Shown: one piece after another, positions 1 through 9,872 of the stretch
How positions within the stretch are numbered: the first letter of the stretch is position 1
Layout of the letters: every line of letters starts with the position of its first letter
Assembly: GCF_024399335.1 (NCBI RefSeq)
Contig: NZ_CP075339.1
Span: forward strand, 2,728,001 to 2,792,000
Origin: Leucobacter aridicollis
GTDB taxonomy: Bacteria > Actinomycetota > Actinomycetes > Actinomycetales > Microbacteriaceae
Reading direction: 5' to 3'
DNA: 64,000 nucleotides
Translations under genes and position numbers: made by a program
Notes under the pieces: generated by a model
What the model was told of the DNA's origin: nothing
The model's input: only the letters and a program-made list of their open reading frames with translations
The model's database searches: none

Positions 1-944
1 AGAGCCGAAGCCGCGAGGGTGAACCCGGCGTTGATGCCGGAAGCCGCTAGGTGCGGCATGCCAAGCTGCTGCAGGCGTTGGTACGCGTGCTCCTTGTGCG
101 GCTCGTCCCACTTGTGGCCGGCGCGCACTCGCTTCACGAGCGTCGTACCGACATCACCGAAGTAGATGACCATCGGGCCGATCGTCGCGAGAACGGGAAC
201 ACCGGTGAGGAGGGCCGCAAAGCTCGTCACAGCGACTGCGCCGCCGAGCATGTAGCTGCCGACATCACCAGGAAACGCTCCCGGCTTTGTGAGGTTCCAC
301 GGAAGAAAGCCCGCCCAGCCGGCGGCAAGTACGAGCCCAGCGATAACGAGCCAGTGCTGGCCGCTCAGCCATCCAGCGGCAGCAAACGCGAGGCCAGCGA
401 TGAGCCCGTGGAGCCCGCTGATCCCGTTCAGCCCATCCATGAAGTTCGCGACGTTGATGTAGCTCGAGATGAACAGCACGGCGTAGACGAAGAGAGCTGC
501 GAGCGCCCACACGGGGAGGGTCGCCGCGTCGATCCCCTGTACGGCTCCGCGATCCGTCGCTCGGGCGAGCACGAGCAGCGCGAGCGCTGAGCCAGCTGCA
601 ATCGCGAGCAGCACAGCGCTTCGAATCGGCACGCTCAGCCCCCGGATATCCTCGCTCAGGCCGAGCAGCCCCGCGGCGAGCGTCGCAAGCGTGACTGTGA
701 GCAGAAAGCGCCAGTCGGCACCAGCTGGCTCAAGCGAAAACGCGAGCCAGGTGAAGCAGGCTTCAACGGCCACAACCGCGATGAGCACTGCGAGTCCGAG
801 ACCGCGGAGCACAGGCCGCTCGTGCGACGACCGGTGATTCGGCACGTCGACGATTCCAAGCTTCACGAGCAGCGGCCTGACCGCGAACGGCAACAGGACG
901 CTCAACGTGAATGCGGCGCCGAAAGCGAGACCCGAGATGTTCAC
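1..944 (-). CDS. Undecaprenyl-phosphate sugar-1-phosphate transferase (WecA/WbpL-like), 3' end cut by window
   Basis: Polytopic membrane enzyme expected to move a sugar-1-phosphate from a UDP-sugar to undecaprenyl phosphate and so start a surface polysaccharide. Reading from the GTG at 944 gives about 314 residues before the window edge. Family motifs are visible: DVPNHRSSH near residue 34, NFMDGLNGISG (the Asp motif of cytoplasmic loop 3), GDVGSYMLGG, and HKEHAYQRL, the basic loop typical of the WbpL branch. The usual DD pair before RxLS reads SED (GLSEDIRGLS), a small deviation. The GTG overlaps the TGA of the upstream dehydratase (GTGA), so the two are translationally coupled. The substrate sugar cannot be read from sequence. 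Confidence 0.85.
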   Translation of the reverse strand, partial: MNISGLAFGAAFTLSVLLPFAVRPLLVKLGIVDVPNHRSSHERPVLRGLGLAVLIAVVAVEACFTWLAFSLEPAGADWRFLLTVTLATLAAGLLGLSEDIRGLSVPIRSAVLLAIAAGSALALLVLARATDRGAVQGIDAATLPVWALAALFVYAVLFISSYINVANFMDGLNGISGLHGLIAGLAFAAAGWLSGQHWLVIAGLVLAAGWAGFLPWNLTKPGAFPGDVGSYMLGGAVAVTSFAALLTGVPVLATIGPMVIYFGDVGTTLVKRVRAGHKWDEPHKEHAYQRLQQLGMPHLAASGINAGFTLAASA

Positions 945-2737
945 TGGACCCGCCCCTCTGCTTCGTCGGTGAGGTCGAGGCGCGCAACCCAGCCATCGTG
1001 GTCAAGAATGTCGGGGCTAATCACACCGATGTGCGCGTGCGAGATCTTCGGGTGGAATGGCCGCTCGTTGCCCTCGCCGTCGCCGGTGAGCACTTCGTGC
1101 AACTTCTCGCCGTGGCGGAGACCGGTGTAGACGATGTCAATCTCCTTACCCGACTGCGCGATCATGCGCTTCGCGACATCCAGAATGCGCACGGGCTCCC
1201 CCATGTCGAGAATGAGCACTTCCCCCGGGCGGCCGATGCCGCCTGCCTGGATCACGAGCTGGGATGCTTCCGGGATCGTCATGAAGAAGCGTGTCGCCTC
1301 GGGGTGTGTTACCGTCACCGGCCCACCCTTCTCAATGAGATTGCGGAACGTGGGGAGCATAGACCCCCGGCTGCCAATGACATTGCCGAACCGTACCGAG
1401 AGGTAGCGGCCGCCGGTCTGCTCCGCCATCCATCCCGTGAGCTTCTCTGCGACCCGCTTCGAGTGGCCGAGCACACTCGTCGGGTTCGCAGCCTTGTCCG
1501 TAGAAATGTTCACGAACGTGCCGACGTTCACCGAGCGGGCGGCGTTCAGCACATTGAGCGTGCCGACGACGTTCGTCTTCCACGCCTCATCCGGGTACTG
1601 TTCAAGCATCGGGAGGTGCTTGAGCGCAGCAGCGTGGAACACGACCTCGGGCTGGCGCTCCTGGAAGATCTCACGGACTGCCTCGGCGTCACGGATGTCG
1701 GCGAGCACAACATCGTTCGTGTCGAGCAGGCCGTGCCCAGCGATCGAAATCTGCACCTCTTGCAGCGCAGTCTCGTCGCGGTCGAGCATGATGAGCTCTT
1801 TCGGCGCAAAGTTGATGAGCTGCCTGCACAGCTCCGATCCGATCGAGCCGCCTGCGCCAGTCACGAGTACACGCTTGCCCTGCAGGTAGTCCGCGATCGA
1901 CTCGGTGCTGAGTCGAACCGGATGGCGTCCGATAATGTCTTCAATCGATAGCTCACGCACGTTCGAGATAGACGCAGAATTGTCAAGCAGCTGGTTGAGT
2001 GGCGGAAGCACCATCACGTTCACGCCGAGCTTGTCCGCGTCCTCGTCGAGTCTGCGGAGCATGCCCGCATCGGCGTCGCCGATGCACACAAGAATCGCCG
2101 TCGCACCAGTCGCGCGCACCGCCTGCTCAAGATCCTGGATCCCGCCAAGGACCTTCACCCCGCGAACCTCCTGGTTGCTCTTAGCGGGGTCATCGTCGAG
2201 AAAGCCGACGGGCAGATACTCCGACTTCGCATCGGTCAGGAGGCGTTTCGCGGTCTGCACGCCCAGATAGCCAGAGCCATACAGCAGCACCCGCTCAGCC
2301 TTCGCCGGCTTCAGGTTACGCTCTTTCAAGATTCGAATGATGTAGCGCGCGACGCCCATCACCGAGAAGGTGATCGGAGCGGCAATGACGAGCGTGCTGC
2401 GCGGAATACCGTTGCCGTACCCGACAAGGAAAGCGAACACCCAGGTGACCGCAGTGACCGCAGTGACGTTAAACACCACTGCTCGCACTTCATCGAAGCT
2501 GCCGATCTGGTACCGGCTGCGATACACCCAGAAGACCCAGCCGAACACAAGCTGCAACGCGGCCGCAACACCGATGACAGCGAGCGTCCACCCCCAGTGA
2601 ATGCGCGTGAACGCGAAGTCAAAGCGAAGCACGAGCGCGATGATGATGCCAAGCGCCCACGCCATCACGTCGAGCAGGTACAGGCCACCGTAGGTCTCAA
2701 CGAAGTGTGCAAACCGACCGCTCGCAGTCTTCCGCAC
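941..2737 (-). CDS. CapD/WbpM-type membrane NDP-sugar 4,6-dehydratase/epimerase
   Basis: 598-residue polysaccharide biosynthesis protein. Four N-terminal hydrophobic segments (about residues 20-125) precede a first Rossmann-like region (YGSGYLGVQTAKRL) and a C-terminal SDR domain with GAGGSIGSELCRQL (NAD binding) and STDKAANPTSVLGHSK. The family makes 4-keto-6-deoxy sugars from UDP-GlcNAc-type substrates at the membrane. WbpM-like enzymes use Met in place of the SDR catalytic Tyr (MxxxK); here that position is Leu (LGHSK). The start is a GTG with an AGGAGG ribosome site 4 bases upstream. The next gene is the sugar-1-phosphate transferase, so the pair probably makes and loads the first sugar of a surface glycan. 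Confidence 0.88.
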   Translation of the reverse strand: MRKTASGRFAHFVETYGGLYLLDVMAWALGIIIALVLRFDFAFTRIHWGWTLAVIGVAAALQLVFGWVFWVYRSRYQIGSFDEVRAVVFNVTAVTAVTWVFAFLVGYGNGIPRSTLVIAAPITFSVMGVARYIIRILKERNLKPAKAERVLLYGSGYLGVQTAKRLLTDAKSEYLPVGFLDDDPAKSNQEVRGVKVLGGIQDLEQAVRATGATAILVCIGDADAGMLRRLDEDADKLGVNVMVLPPLNQLLDNSASISNVRELSIEDIIGRHPVRLSTESIADYLQGKRVLVTGAGGSIGSELCRQLINFAPKELIMLDRDETALQEVQISIAGHGLLDTNDVVLADIRDAEAVREIFQERQPEVVFHAAALKHLPMLEQYPDEAWKTNVVGTLNVLNAARSVNVGTFVNISTDKAANPTSVLGHSKRVAEKLTGWMAEQTGGRYLSVRFGNVIGSRGSMLPTFRNLIEKGGPVTVTHPEATRFFMTIPEASQLVIQAGGIGRPGEVLILDMGEPVRILDVAKRMIAQSGKEIDIVYTGLRHGEKLHEVLTGDGEGNERPFHPKISHAHIGVISPDILDHDGWVARLDLTDEAEGRVQ

Positions 2738-2867
2738 GCGCCCTCCTCGTCTCCGTGGGCACTCGGCCCCAAACGCTCGGCGTAACCCGAACGTTATGAA
2801 TGAATAGGTTCAAGGATAGCGCGGTGGAGCCTGTGCACGGGACGCACTCCCCGGGAGACGCAAAGAA

Positions 2868-2889
2868 CCCCGGAGGTTTCCCTCCGGGG
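2868..2889 (-). terminator. Intrinsic terminator of the str operon (after tuf)
   Basis: Perfect 9-bp stem CCCCGGAGG/CCTCCGGGG closing on a GAAA tetraloop in the minus-strand RNA, followed by TTCTTTG. It starts 34 bases after the tuf stop codon and ends the rpsL-rpsG-fusA-tuf transcript. Confidence 0.85.
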
Positions 2890-2922
2890 CTCTTCTACAG
2901 TTCAGAGACTGTCGGCTGTGAC

Positions 2923-4116
2923 TTAGGAAATAACCTTGGTCACGGTGCCGGCGCCAACGGTGCGGCCACCCTCACGGATAGCGAAGCCGAGGCCCTCTTC
3001 CATAGCGATCGGCTGGATCAGCTCGACCGTCATGTCGGTGGTGTCGCCGGGCATAACCATCGGCTTGTCCTCGGGCAGCGTGATAACACCGGTCACGTCA
3101 GTCGTACGGAAGTAGAACTGCGGACGGTAGTTCGTCTCGAACGGGTTGTGGCGGCCGCCCTCTTCCTTCTTCAGGATGTAGGCAGTGCCCTCGAAGTTGG
3201 TGTGCGGGGTGATCGAGCCGGGCTCGACGATAACCTGACCGCGCTCAACTTCCTCGCGCTTGGTGCCGCGAAGCAGGAGGCCACAGTTCTCGCCTGCCCA
3301 TGCCTCGTCGAGCTGCTTGTGGAACATCTCGATACCGGTCACGGTGGTCTTCTGCGTGGGACGCAGGCCAACGATCTCGATTTCCGAGTTGATCTTCAGC
3401 GTGCCACGCTCGGCGCGACCCGTAACAACGGTGCCACGACCGGTGATCGTGAAGACGTCCTCAACAGGCATGAGGAACGGCTTGTCACGGTCACGTACGG
3501 GGTCGGGAACGCTGTTGTCGACAGCTTCCATGAGCTCGAGAACGGAGTTAACCCACTTCTCTTCGCCCTGGAGGGCCTGGTAGCCCGAAACGCGGACGAC
3601 GGGGACGTCGTCTCCCGGGTAACCCTGCTTCGAGAGCTCCTCACGGACCTCCATCTCGACGAGCTCGAGGATTTCCTCGTCGTCGACCTGGTCGCACTTG
3701 TTGAGCGCAACGAGGAGGTAAGGAACGCCGACCTGCTTCGCAAGGAGGATGTGCTCCTTGGTCTGAGCCATCATGCCGTCAGTAGCAGCAACCACGAGGA
3801 TCGCGCCGTCCATCTGAGCAGCACCGGTGATCATGTTCTTGATGTAGTCAGCGTGGCCGGGTGCATCAACGTGAGCGTAGTGACGCTTCGGGGTCTCGTA
3901 CTCAACGTGCGAGATGTTGATGGTAATGCCGCGCTGGCGCTCCTCGGGAGCGGAGTCAATCGTCGCGAAGTCACGCTGGACGTTCGTGTCCGACGGGTAC
4001 TTGTCGGCGAGCGTCTTCGAGATTGCTGCGGTAAGGGTGGTCTTACCGTGGTCAACGTGACCGATCGTTCCGATGTTTACGTGCGGCTTGGTCCGCTCGA
4101 ACTTGGCCTTCGCCAC
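2923..4116 (-). CDS. tuf: Translation elongation factor Tu
   Basis: 397-residue GTPase that delivers aminoacyl-tRNA to the ribosome. The protein begins [21 protein letters not shown] and shows the G1 motif GHVDHGKT, G3 DAPGH and G4 NKCD, with the three EF-Tu domains at normal length. The start is the GTG at 4116, preceded by AGGAGG with 6 bases spacing; an in-frame extension upstream to 4182 has no homologous content. It is the last gene of the str operon, 163 bases after fusA, and is followed by a strong terminator. Confidence 0.98.
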   Translation of the reverse strand: MAKAKFERTKPHVNIGTIGHVDHGKTTLTAAISKTLADKYPSDTNVQRDFATIDSAPEERQRGITINISHVEYETPKRHYAHVDAPGHADYIKNMITGAAQMDGAILVVAATDGMMAQTKEHILLAKQVGVPYLLVALNKCDQVDDEEILELVEMEVREELSKQGYPGDDVPVVRVSGYQALQGEEKWVNSVLELMEAVDNSVPDPVRDRDKPFLMPVEDVFTITGRGTVVTGRAERGTLKINSEIEIVGLRPTQKTTVTGIEMFHKQLDEAWAGENCGLLLRGTKREEVERGQVIVEPGSITPHTNFEGTAYILKKEEGGRHNPFETNYRPQFYFRTTDVTGVITLPEDKPMVMPGDTTDMTVELIQPIAMEEGLGFAIREGGRTVGAGTVTKVIS

Positions 4117-4236
4117 TATGGTCCTCCTCAGGACAGTCATGTGCCGTTTTCCCTCTTGACGGTTTCGAGAGGGCACGATCACAGGGTGTGTACTTATGTT
4201 ACAAGCTCTGGCCTATCTGCGCGACCTGAGCCGGGT

Positions 4237-4267
4237 GATCAGGGGCGAGACACGCCCGCCCCCGATC
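4237..4267 (-). terminator. Hairpin between fusA and tuf
   Basis: Interrupted stem GATC-x-GGGGCG / CGCCCC-x-GATC with a 9-base loop, starting 13 bases after the fusA stop. There is no T-tract, so it is more likely an RNA processing or attenuation structure that tunes tuf against fusA than a full terminator. Confidence 0.35.
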
Positions 4268-4279
4268 GATGGGGCAATG

Positions 4280-6394
4280 TTACTCGCCCTTAGCCTTCTG
4301 AACGATCTCATCGGCCACGGCCTTCGGCACCTCAGCATAGGAGTCGAAGGTCATCGAGAACACTGCACGACCGCTGGTCTTCGACCGGAGGTCGCCAATG
4401 TACCCGAACATTTCTGAAAGCGGAACCAGCGCCCGGACGACCTTGACGCCCGAAGCGTCTTCCATCGACTGGATCTGGCCACGGCGGGAGTTGAGGTCGC
4501 CGATCACGTCGCCCATGTACTCCTCAGGAGTACGGACCTCAACGGCCATCATGGGCTCGAGCAGCACGGGCTGAGCCATGCGTGCGGCCTCCTTGAAGGC
4601 CATCGAGCCGGCGATCTTGAACGCCATCTCAGACGAGTCAACATCGTGGTATTGGCCGTCGAGCAGCTGCGCCTTGATGCCCACGACGGGGAAGCCAGCG
4701 AGGATGCCGTACTGCATTGCATCCTGGATACCGGCGTCGACCGACGGGATGTACTCGCGAGGAACGCGACCACCGGTCACCTTGTCCTCGAACTCGTAGA
4801 TCTTGTCCGACTCGACCTCGAGCGGTGCGAGCGAGATCTGCACCTTTGCGAACTGACCGGAACCACCGGTCTGCTTCTTGTGGGTGTAGTCGTACTTGGG
4901 AACAGCCTTGCGGATGGTCTCGCGGTACGCGACCTGCGGCTTACCAACGTTCGCCTCAACCTTGAATTCACGCTTCATGCGATCGACAAGGATGTCGAGG
5001 TGGAGCTCGCCCATACCCGCGATAACGGTCTGGCCGGTCTCGGCGTTGAGGCTCACGCGGAACGTGGGGTCCTCTTCAGCGAGCTTCTGGATCGCGGTGC
5101 CGAGCTTCTCCTGGTCGCCCTTGGTCTTCGGCTCGATTGCAACCTCGATGACGGGTTCGGGGAAGGTCATCGACTCGAGCACAACCTGGTTGTTCGGATC
5201 CGAGAGGGTGTCACCGGTGGTGGTGTCCTTCAGACCAATAACAGCGTAGATGTTGCCCGCGGTGAGCTCGTCAACAGGGTTCTCCTTGTTGGCGTGCATC
5301 TGGAAGATCTTGCCGATGCGCTCCTTCTTGCCCTTGGTCGAGTTCACGACCTGCGCGCCCGACTCAACCTGACCCGAGTACACGCGAACGTAGGTGAGGC
5401 GACCGAAGAACGGGTGCACTGCAACCTTGAACGCGAGCGCCGAGAACGGCTGGTCCGACTTCGGGAGGCGCTCGATGACAATCGACTCGTCACGCGGGTC
5501 GTGCGCCTCGATAGCGCCGACGTCGAGCGGGTTCGGGAGGAAGTCAACAACCGCGTCGAGCATCGGCTGGATGCCACGGTTCTTGAAGGCCGAGCCGCAG
5601 TAGACGGGGTAGATCTCGTTGTTGACGACGAGCTTGCGGATGCCAGCCTTGATCTCGTCAACGCTGATCTCCTCGCCGCCGAAGAACTTCTCGAGGAGCG
5701 CGTCGTCGGTCTCGGCGACGGTCTCGACGAGCTTCTCGCGGTACTCCTTCGCCTTCTCGACGAGGTCAGCGGGGATCTCCTGGGTCTCGTAGTTCGCCCC
5801 GAGAGTAACGTCACCCTTCGAGTCGCCCTCCCAGACGAACGCCTTCATCGAGAGCAGGTCGACGACGCCAATGAAGTCAGACTCCGAACCGATCGGGAGC
5901 TGCATGACGAGCGGCTTCGCGCCCAGGCGGTTGATGATGGTATCTACGGTGAAGTAGAAGTCGGCACCCATCTTGTCCATCTTGTTGACGAAGCAGATGC
6001 GCGGAACGCCGTACTTGTCAGCCTGACGCCAGACGGTCTCCGACTGGGGCTCAACGCCCTCCTTGCCGTCGAACACTGCGACAGCACCGTCGAGAACGCG
6101 GAGCGAGCGCTCCACCTCGACGGTGAAGTCAACGTGGCCGGGGGTGTCGATGATGTTGATCTGGTTCTTGTTCCAGAAGCAGGTCACGGCGGCAGACGTG
6201 ATCGTGATGCCGCGCTCCTTCTCCTGCTCCATCCAGTCAGTCGTCGCGCCACCGTCGTGGGTCTCGCCCAGCTTGTGGTTCACACCCGTGTAAAACAGGA
6301 TGCGCTCGGTGGTGGTGGTCTTGCCGGCATCGATGTGGGCCATGATGCCGATGTTACGGACCTTACTCAGGTCGGTGAGCACGTCTTGTGCCAC
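4280..6394 (-). CDS. fusA: Translation elongation factor G
   Basis: 704-residue translocase GTPase, full length for the family. It starts [19 protein letters not shown] and carries AHIDAGKTT (G1), DTPGH (G3) and NKMD (G4), followed by the usual domains II-V (for example GMGELHLDI). The GTG start at 6394 has GGAGGA 8 bases upstream. It sits third in rpsL-rpsG-fusA-tuf, 99 bases after rpsG. Nothing unusual was seen in it. Confidence 0.98.
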   Translation of the reverse strand: MAQDVLTDLSKVRNIGIMAHIDAGKTTTTERILFYTGVNHKLGETHDGGATTDWMEQEKERGITITSAAVTCFWNKNQINIIDTPGHVDFTVEVERSLRVLDGAVAVFDGKEGVEPQSETVWRQADKYGVPRICFVNKMDKMGADFYFTVDTIINRLGAKPLVMQLPIGSESDFIGVVDLLSMKAFVWEGDSKGDVTLGANYETQEIPADLVEKAKEYREKLVETVAETDDALLEKFFGGEEISVDEIKAGIRKLVVNNEIYPVYCGSAFKNRGIQPMLDAVVDFLPNPLDVGAIEAHDPRDESIVIERLPKSDQPFSALAFKVAVHPFFGRLTYVRVYSGQVESGAQVVNSTKGKKERIGKIFQMHANKENPVDELTAGNIYAVIGLKDTTTGDTLSDPNNQVVLESMTFPEPVIEVAIEPKTKGDQEKLGTAIQKLAEEDPTFRVSLNAETGQTVIAGMGELHLDILVDRMKREFKVEANVGKPQVAYRETIRKAVPKYDYTHKKQTGGSGQFAKVQISLAPLEVESDKIYEFEDKVTGGRVPREYIPSVDAGIQDAMQYGILAGFPVVGIKAQLLDGQYHDVDSSEMAFKIAGSMAFKEAARMAQPVLLEPMMAVEVRTPEEYMGDVIGDLNSRRGQIQSMEDASGVKVVRALVPLSEMFGYIGDLRSKTSGRAVFSMTFDSYAEVPKAVADEIVQKAKGE

Positions 6395-6431
6395 GGGGGT
6401 CTCCTCCGGGGTGGGGATTTAAGAGTGTGGG

Positions 6432-6449
6432 TTGCGGGCGAACCCGCAA
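6432..6449 (-). other. Hairpin in the rpsG-fusA spacer
   Basis: Perfect 7-bp stem TTGCGGG/CCCGCAA around a CGAA loop. A second, imperfect stem (GGGAGGcGG / CCaCCTCCC) lies directly beside it towards rpsG. Neither is followed by a T-run. They are probably processing or attenuation structures in the polycistronic mRNA. Confidence 0.35.
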
Positions 6450-6493
6450 GCGGGAGGCGGTTCGGATAGCGAGCCACCTCCCACTTCAGATGA

Positions 6494-6964
6494 CTACCAG
6501 CGGTAGTGAGCGAACGCGCGGTTCGACTCTGCCATCTTGTGCGTGTCCTCGCGGCGCTTCACAGCGGCACCCAGGCCGTTGGATGCGTCGAGAATCTCGT
6601 TGGTGAGGCGATCCGTCATCGAGTTCTCGCGACGGGCCTTTGCGTAGCTCGTGAGCCAGCGCAGTGCGAGCGTGTTCGCACGGTGCGGCTTGACCTCAAC
6701 GGGCACCTGGTAGGTCGAGCCACCGACACGGCGCGAACGTACCTCAAGGGTGGGGCGCACGTTGTCGAGCGCCTTCTTGAGTACGACCACGGCATCCTGG
6801 CCGCTCTTCTCAGCAACGACCTCGAGCGCGTTGTACACAATGCGCTCTGCGAGGCCCTTCTTGCCGTCAATAAGAATCTTGTTGACGAGCTGGCTGACGA
6901 TGGGTGCGCCGTAAACCGGATCGGCGACTACGGGACGCTTGGGAGCAGGTCCTTTACGGGGCAT
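6494..6964 (-). CDS. rpsG: 30S ribosomal protein S7
   Basis: 156-residue S7, which nucleates the 30S head by binding the 3' domain of 16S rRNA. The sequence begins [18 protein letters not shown] and ends [12 protein letters not shown], as in other actinobacteria. The ATG shares its first base with the rpsL stop codon (TAATG), so the two are translationally coupled. Confidence 0.98.
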   Translation of the reverse strand: MPRKGPAPKRPVVADPVYGAPIVSQLVNKILIDGKKGLAERIVYNALEVVAEKSGQDAVVVLKKALDNVRPTLEVRSRRVGGSTYQVPVEVKPHRANTLALRWLTSYAKARRENSMTDRLTNEILDASNGLGAAVKRREDTHKMAESNRAFAHYRW

Positions 6965-7335
6965 TACTTCACCTTCTTTGCACCGTAGCGGCTACGAGCT
7001 TGCTTGCGGTCCTTGACCGCCTGCGTGTCGAGTGCGCCGCGCACGATCTTGTAACGAACACCGGGGAGGTCCTTCACACGACCACCGCGCACGAGCACCA
7101 TCGAGTGCTCCTGCAGGTTGTGGCCCTCACCTGGGATGTAGGCCGTGACCTCGGTACCGTTCGAAAGCTTCACACGAGCGACCTTACGCATCGCCGAGTT
7201 CGGCTTCTTGGGGGTGGTGGTGTACACACGGGTGCACACACCGCGCTGCTGAGGGTTCGCCTTCAGTGCGGGAGCCTTGGTCTTGGTGACCTTCGGCGTC
7301 CGCCCCTTGCGAACCAGCTGCTGAATAGTAGGCAC
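6964..7335 (-). CDS. rpsL: 30S ribosomal protein S12
   Basis: 123-residue S12 of the decoding centre. The chosen start is the GTG at 7335 ([11 protein letters not shown]), preceded by AGGAG; a longer in-frame reading to 7359 adds non-homologous residues. The two lysines whose replacement gives streptomycin resistance are intact (TTPKKPNSA and GGRVKDLPG). It is the first gene of the str operon, and its leader back to the nearest gene is 262 bp. Confidence 0.97.
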   Translation of the reverse strand: MPTIQQLVRKGRTPKVTKTKAPALKANPQQRGVCTRVYTTTPKKPNSAMRKVARVKLSNGTEVTAYIPGEGHNLQEHSMVLVRGGRVKDLPGVRYKIVRGALDTQAVKDRKQARSRYGAKKVK

Positions 7336-7553
7336 TGATTCTCCTAGTAGGTCCTGCACGGTGACAGGAATGCTTCAAATGGGCGAGCATTTGCACGAGC
7401 TTGCACTCACGCGGAGCTGCTGGACCTCCGGCCGAAACCGAAGAACCGAGTGCAGCTATGCCGTGGGGGTTTCAGCTCTGGGAGCGAGTGACCCTTGGAG
7501 TCCTCCGCCCGCGTCCGCGCACGCGCGAAGCAGGTGGAGTGCACCAAGGAACA

Positions 7554-7582
7554 ACTTTACGCGTTGTTAGGTCTCGGCGCAA
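7554..7582 (-). promoter_or_regulatory. Candidate str operon promoter
   Basis: TTGCGC, 17 bases, TAAAGT on the minus strand, about 220 bases upstream of rpsL. If it is used, the operon has a leader of roughly 210 nucleotides. The 7336-7553 stretch shows no reading frame and carries a short direct repeat, TTGCAC-GAGC-TTGCAC. Confidence 0.4.
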
Positions 7583-7597
7583 GGGTGCGTACGCGGA

Positions 7598-8230
7598 CTA
7601 CGTCGGCGGCTCGAGCTGCCGCGACAAGTCGTCAAGCATCGCCTGCACCTGCGGCTCGACAAACCTGTTAATCGCTGCCGCGATCCTGGGACGGTGGGCC
7701 ATGAGCGCAAAGCACACATCATTCCCCGCATTGGTTGCCTGCAGGTCGGCGAGGTGAATCTCCCGGCGCAGCTGTTCCTTCTCCTCATGGCTCAGCGGGG
7801 GCCGCGGTAGCGGCGGCTCCGGCTGGACCTCGGCGGCGAGGCCAGCGAGCGTGAAGAGGAAGGGCTGCCCGCTTTCAGTTGGTTCGGGATCAGGGTCGAG
7901 ACCGTCGTATTCTGGGTCAAGGCCAGCTGCGGGATCGTATCCGCCAACGCGCCACATGTCGGCACCGCTCAGCTCGGCGTGAAGCACCGGCAGGTGCTCG
8001 GCCGTGTATTCGTCAACGACGCGGTCAATGATCCGCTGAACTCGAGACACGAGGGCGTGTTTCACCTGGTGTGGCGTTCCGTCTGGGATCCCTGAGGCGA
8101 CAAGCACTGGAGAGCCAGTGCACCGACGGCAGATCCGGCTGCGCGCCCGATACCCGGCGGGTTCCCATCTCGGAACCCACTCGAGCCACGCGTCAACCGC
8201 ACTGTCTACGCGCTCATCAATCGCACCCAC
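7598..8230 (-). CDS. Conserved hypothetical protein with CxxC pair
   Basis: 210 residues, no signal peptide or membrane segment. The N-terminal part has a single CRRC motif (about residues 34-37) that could bind metal. A proline- and acid-rich middle (about 105-150) follows, then a charged helical C-terminus. I do not recognise a function. The GTG start has AGGAG 8 bases upstream. The gene begins 5 bases after the 160-residue membrane protein gene and probably shares its transcript. Confidence 0.6.
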   Translation of the reverse strand: MGAIDERVDSAVDAWLEWVPRWEPAGYRARSRICRRCTGSPVLVASGIPDGTPHQVKHALVSRVQRIIDRVVDEYTAEHLPVLHAELSGADMWRVGGYDPAAGLDPEYDGLDPDPEPTESGQPFLFTLAGLAAEVQPEPPLPRPPLSHEEKEQLRREIHLADLQATNAGNDVCFALMAHRPRIAAAINRFVEPQVQAMLDDLSRQLEPPT

Positions 8231-8235
8231 CGAAG

Positions 8236-8718
8236 CTACTCCTGGCCCTCACGCCGCTCCCACGGCCACTGCGGCGTGGGACGGTCAGTGTAGATCCGTC
8301 GCGCAAGCACGAGCCAGAACAACGTCACGGCGATGACCCAAATCGGGATCAGCACGATCGCAAACGGGCTGAACCATGTCTCGCCAGTGCTCAGCCCGGC
8401 CGCAATGCCGCAGAGGCCCCACACGAGATAGACACCGAACCCAGCCCCCACCATGATTCCGCCAACCGGGGTCTTACGGCCGCGCAGCAGCGAGAGCGCC
8501 TGCTGCCACAACAGCGCTCCAAGGAGCGCCAGCCCGAGCCCAATACTGACGATGCCGAACCAGAGGGGCACGTCCTCAGTCTCGATAGGCTCGCGCCCGA
8601 GCGCCATTCCGAGAAGCCCCCACACGGCGACAACGATCGCCGCAGCAACCACGAGGGTCGCGCCAAGCAGCCCGAGGACATACCCTCGGGTCACTCCCCG
8701 CTTGGCGCCCTCGGTCAT
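8236..8718 (-). CDS. Small integral membrane protein (4 TM)
   Basis: 160 residues starting MTEGAKRGVTRG. Four hydrophobic segments lie at about 12-38, 50-75, 85-108 and 118-142, with a basic cytoplasmic tail (RREGQE). No family is recognised. The ATG shares a base with the stop of the upstream gene (TAATG), which fixes the start at 8718. With its two neighbours it forms a three-gene unit between rpoC and rpsL. Confidence 0.65.
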   Translation of the reverse strand: MTEGAKRGVTRGYVLGLLGATLVVAAAIVVAVWGLLGMALGREPIETEDVPLWFGIVSIGLGLALLGALLWQQALSLLRGRKTPVGGIMVGAGFGVYLVWGLCGIAAGLSTGETWFSPFAIVLIPIWVIAVTLFWLVLARRIYTDRPTPQWPWERREGQE

Positions 8719-9701
8719 TACTGCTTCGCCCGCACCTCGGCAAGGGCAGCCTCGTACTCCTCGAGCAGGGCCGCGTTCTTCGCGGTCATGCGGCGGCCGC
8801 GCGAACCGATCCAGGCTCCAAACCACACTGCGACCTCGCGAGCGAGAATCGCGGCTCCGAGCGTCGGCACCGTGAACGCGAGCTGCCGTGCTGTCTCCAC
8901 AAACCCTTTAGCCCCATCGACAGCCTCGTACGGGCCGCCTGTCAGCGCGAATGTCGCGGTCGTCGCGACCCACACGATAATGCCAACGAACAGGCTGAAG
9001 ATCACGTAGGCCCACCAGCCCGCACGACCAAAGATGAGCACCAGAATCGCGAGCCCGACGAAGAACGCGACAACGCCCGCGATGAATCCCCACGAAGTGA
9101 CCCACGGCAAAAGCCCCTCGGTCAGGAACGTCGAGGGCGGGAAGTCTCGCGCGATCATCGCCGAAACGATGCCCGCGTACAGCACGGCGAAGGCGACGGC
9201 CCCGAGCAGTGCGATCAGCACACCCGCAGCGCGGTTGCCCCTGAGGTCTGGCGGCATCGGCGACTGCATGTAGAGCGCAGCCATCGGATGATCAGCGCTG
9301 ATCCTGATCTCGCCATCACGGGCAGGGTCTGCGAACTGCACTCCTGGCGCGGCGACAGGTACCTCAGGGGCGGCCGCGGCCGACGGCAGATCCTCGACGG
9401 GCGGGATGCGCGACGGCTGCTCCCCCGGCGTCTCAATATCGAGCTGCGTATCCACGCTTGCAGCCTGCTCACGGTGCGCCTGCTCAGCGAAAGCCTCAGC
9501 GCCAGCGGCCACGGCCGTCTGCGCGTCGCCTACTGACGAGTCGACCACTGCGCCCGATGCATCAACGACGATGACCTCTTTTGCCGGGTCCTCGACGGCT
9601 CCCGTCGCGCGGTCGACCGCGTCCTGCACAGCCGTATCGCTGGCCGCCTGTTCTTCGACCGGCGCACCGGGATCGACGGGTGTCTCGCGCTCATCGCTCA
9701 T
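8718..9701 (-). CDS. Membrane protein with long acidic cytoplasmic N-terminus
   Basis: 327 residues. The first roughly 150 are low-complexity, Ala/Glu/Asp/Pro-rich and probably disordered. Four or five membrane segments follow (about 160-290), then a basic, coiled-coil-like tail (AALLEEYEAALAEVRAKQ). The start MSDERETPVDPG is preceded by AGAGG; the upstream in-frame extension runs through non-coding sequence. The gene is coupled to the downstream membrane protein by TAATG. The function is not recognised; it may be an envelope scaffold. Confidence 0.65.
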   Translation of the reverse strand: MSDERETPVDPGAPVEEQAASDTAVQDAVDRATGAVEDPAKEVIVVDASGAVVDSSVGDAQTAVAAGAEAFAEQAHREQAASVDTQLDIETPGEQPSRIPPVEDLPSAAAAPEVPVAAPGVQFADPARDGEIRISADHPMAALYMQSPMPPDLRGNRAAGVLIALLGAVAFAVLYAGIVSAMIARDFPPSTFLTEGLLPWVTSWGFIAGVVAFFVGLAILVLIFGRAGWWAYVIFSLFVGIIVWVATTATFALTGGPYEAVDGAKGFVETARQLAFTVPTLGAAILAREVAVWFGAWIGSRGRRMTAKNAALLEEYEAALAEVRAKQ

Positions 9702-9872
9702 CGCTCTACCTCTCGCGTGCCTTACTTTCTGCCGCCACGATACAAGCTCCGCAGTGAAAATGGGCGATCCCGCGCGGGAATGGGGTGCGAAACAGTGTTT
9801 CTCGCGAATAAGCCGGTGGCGCTGCAACTCATCTCAGGGGCGGTGGCCTCACCCTGCTTCCGGCCCCAGCCC
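9702..9872. other. Non-coding spacer upstream of the 9701 gene
   Basis: 171 bp with no credible reading frame. It contains a perfect 12-bp palindrome TCCCGCGCGGGA at 9768-9779. No clear -35/-10 pair was found. It runs into the tandem repeat array. Confidence 0.4.

Noticed and set aside
2800..4293. 497-codon plus-strand open frame opposite tuf (and similar long frames at 4646-6469, 10212-13025 and 14608-17940 opposite fusA, rpoC and rpoB)
   Set aside because: These are antisense shadows of highly biased high-GC genes. They show no domains and have Leu/Val/Asp-rich, unnatural composition, while the opposite strand encodes full-length conserved proteins.
6964..7335. Streptomycin-resistance substitutions in S12
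   Set aside because: Both key lysines are present (PKKPNS and RVKDLPG).
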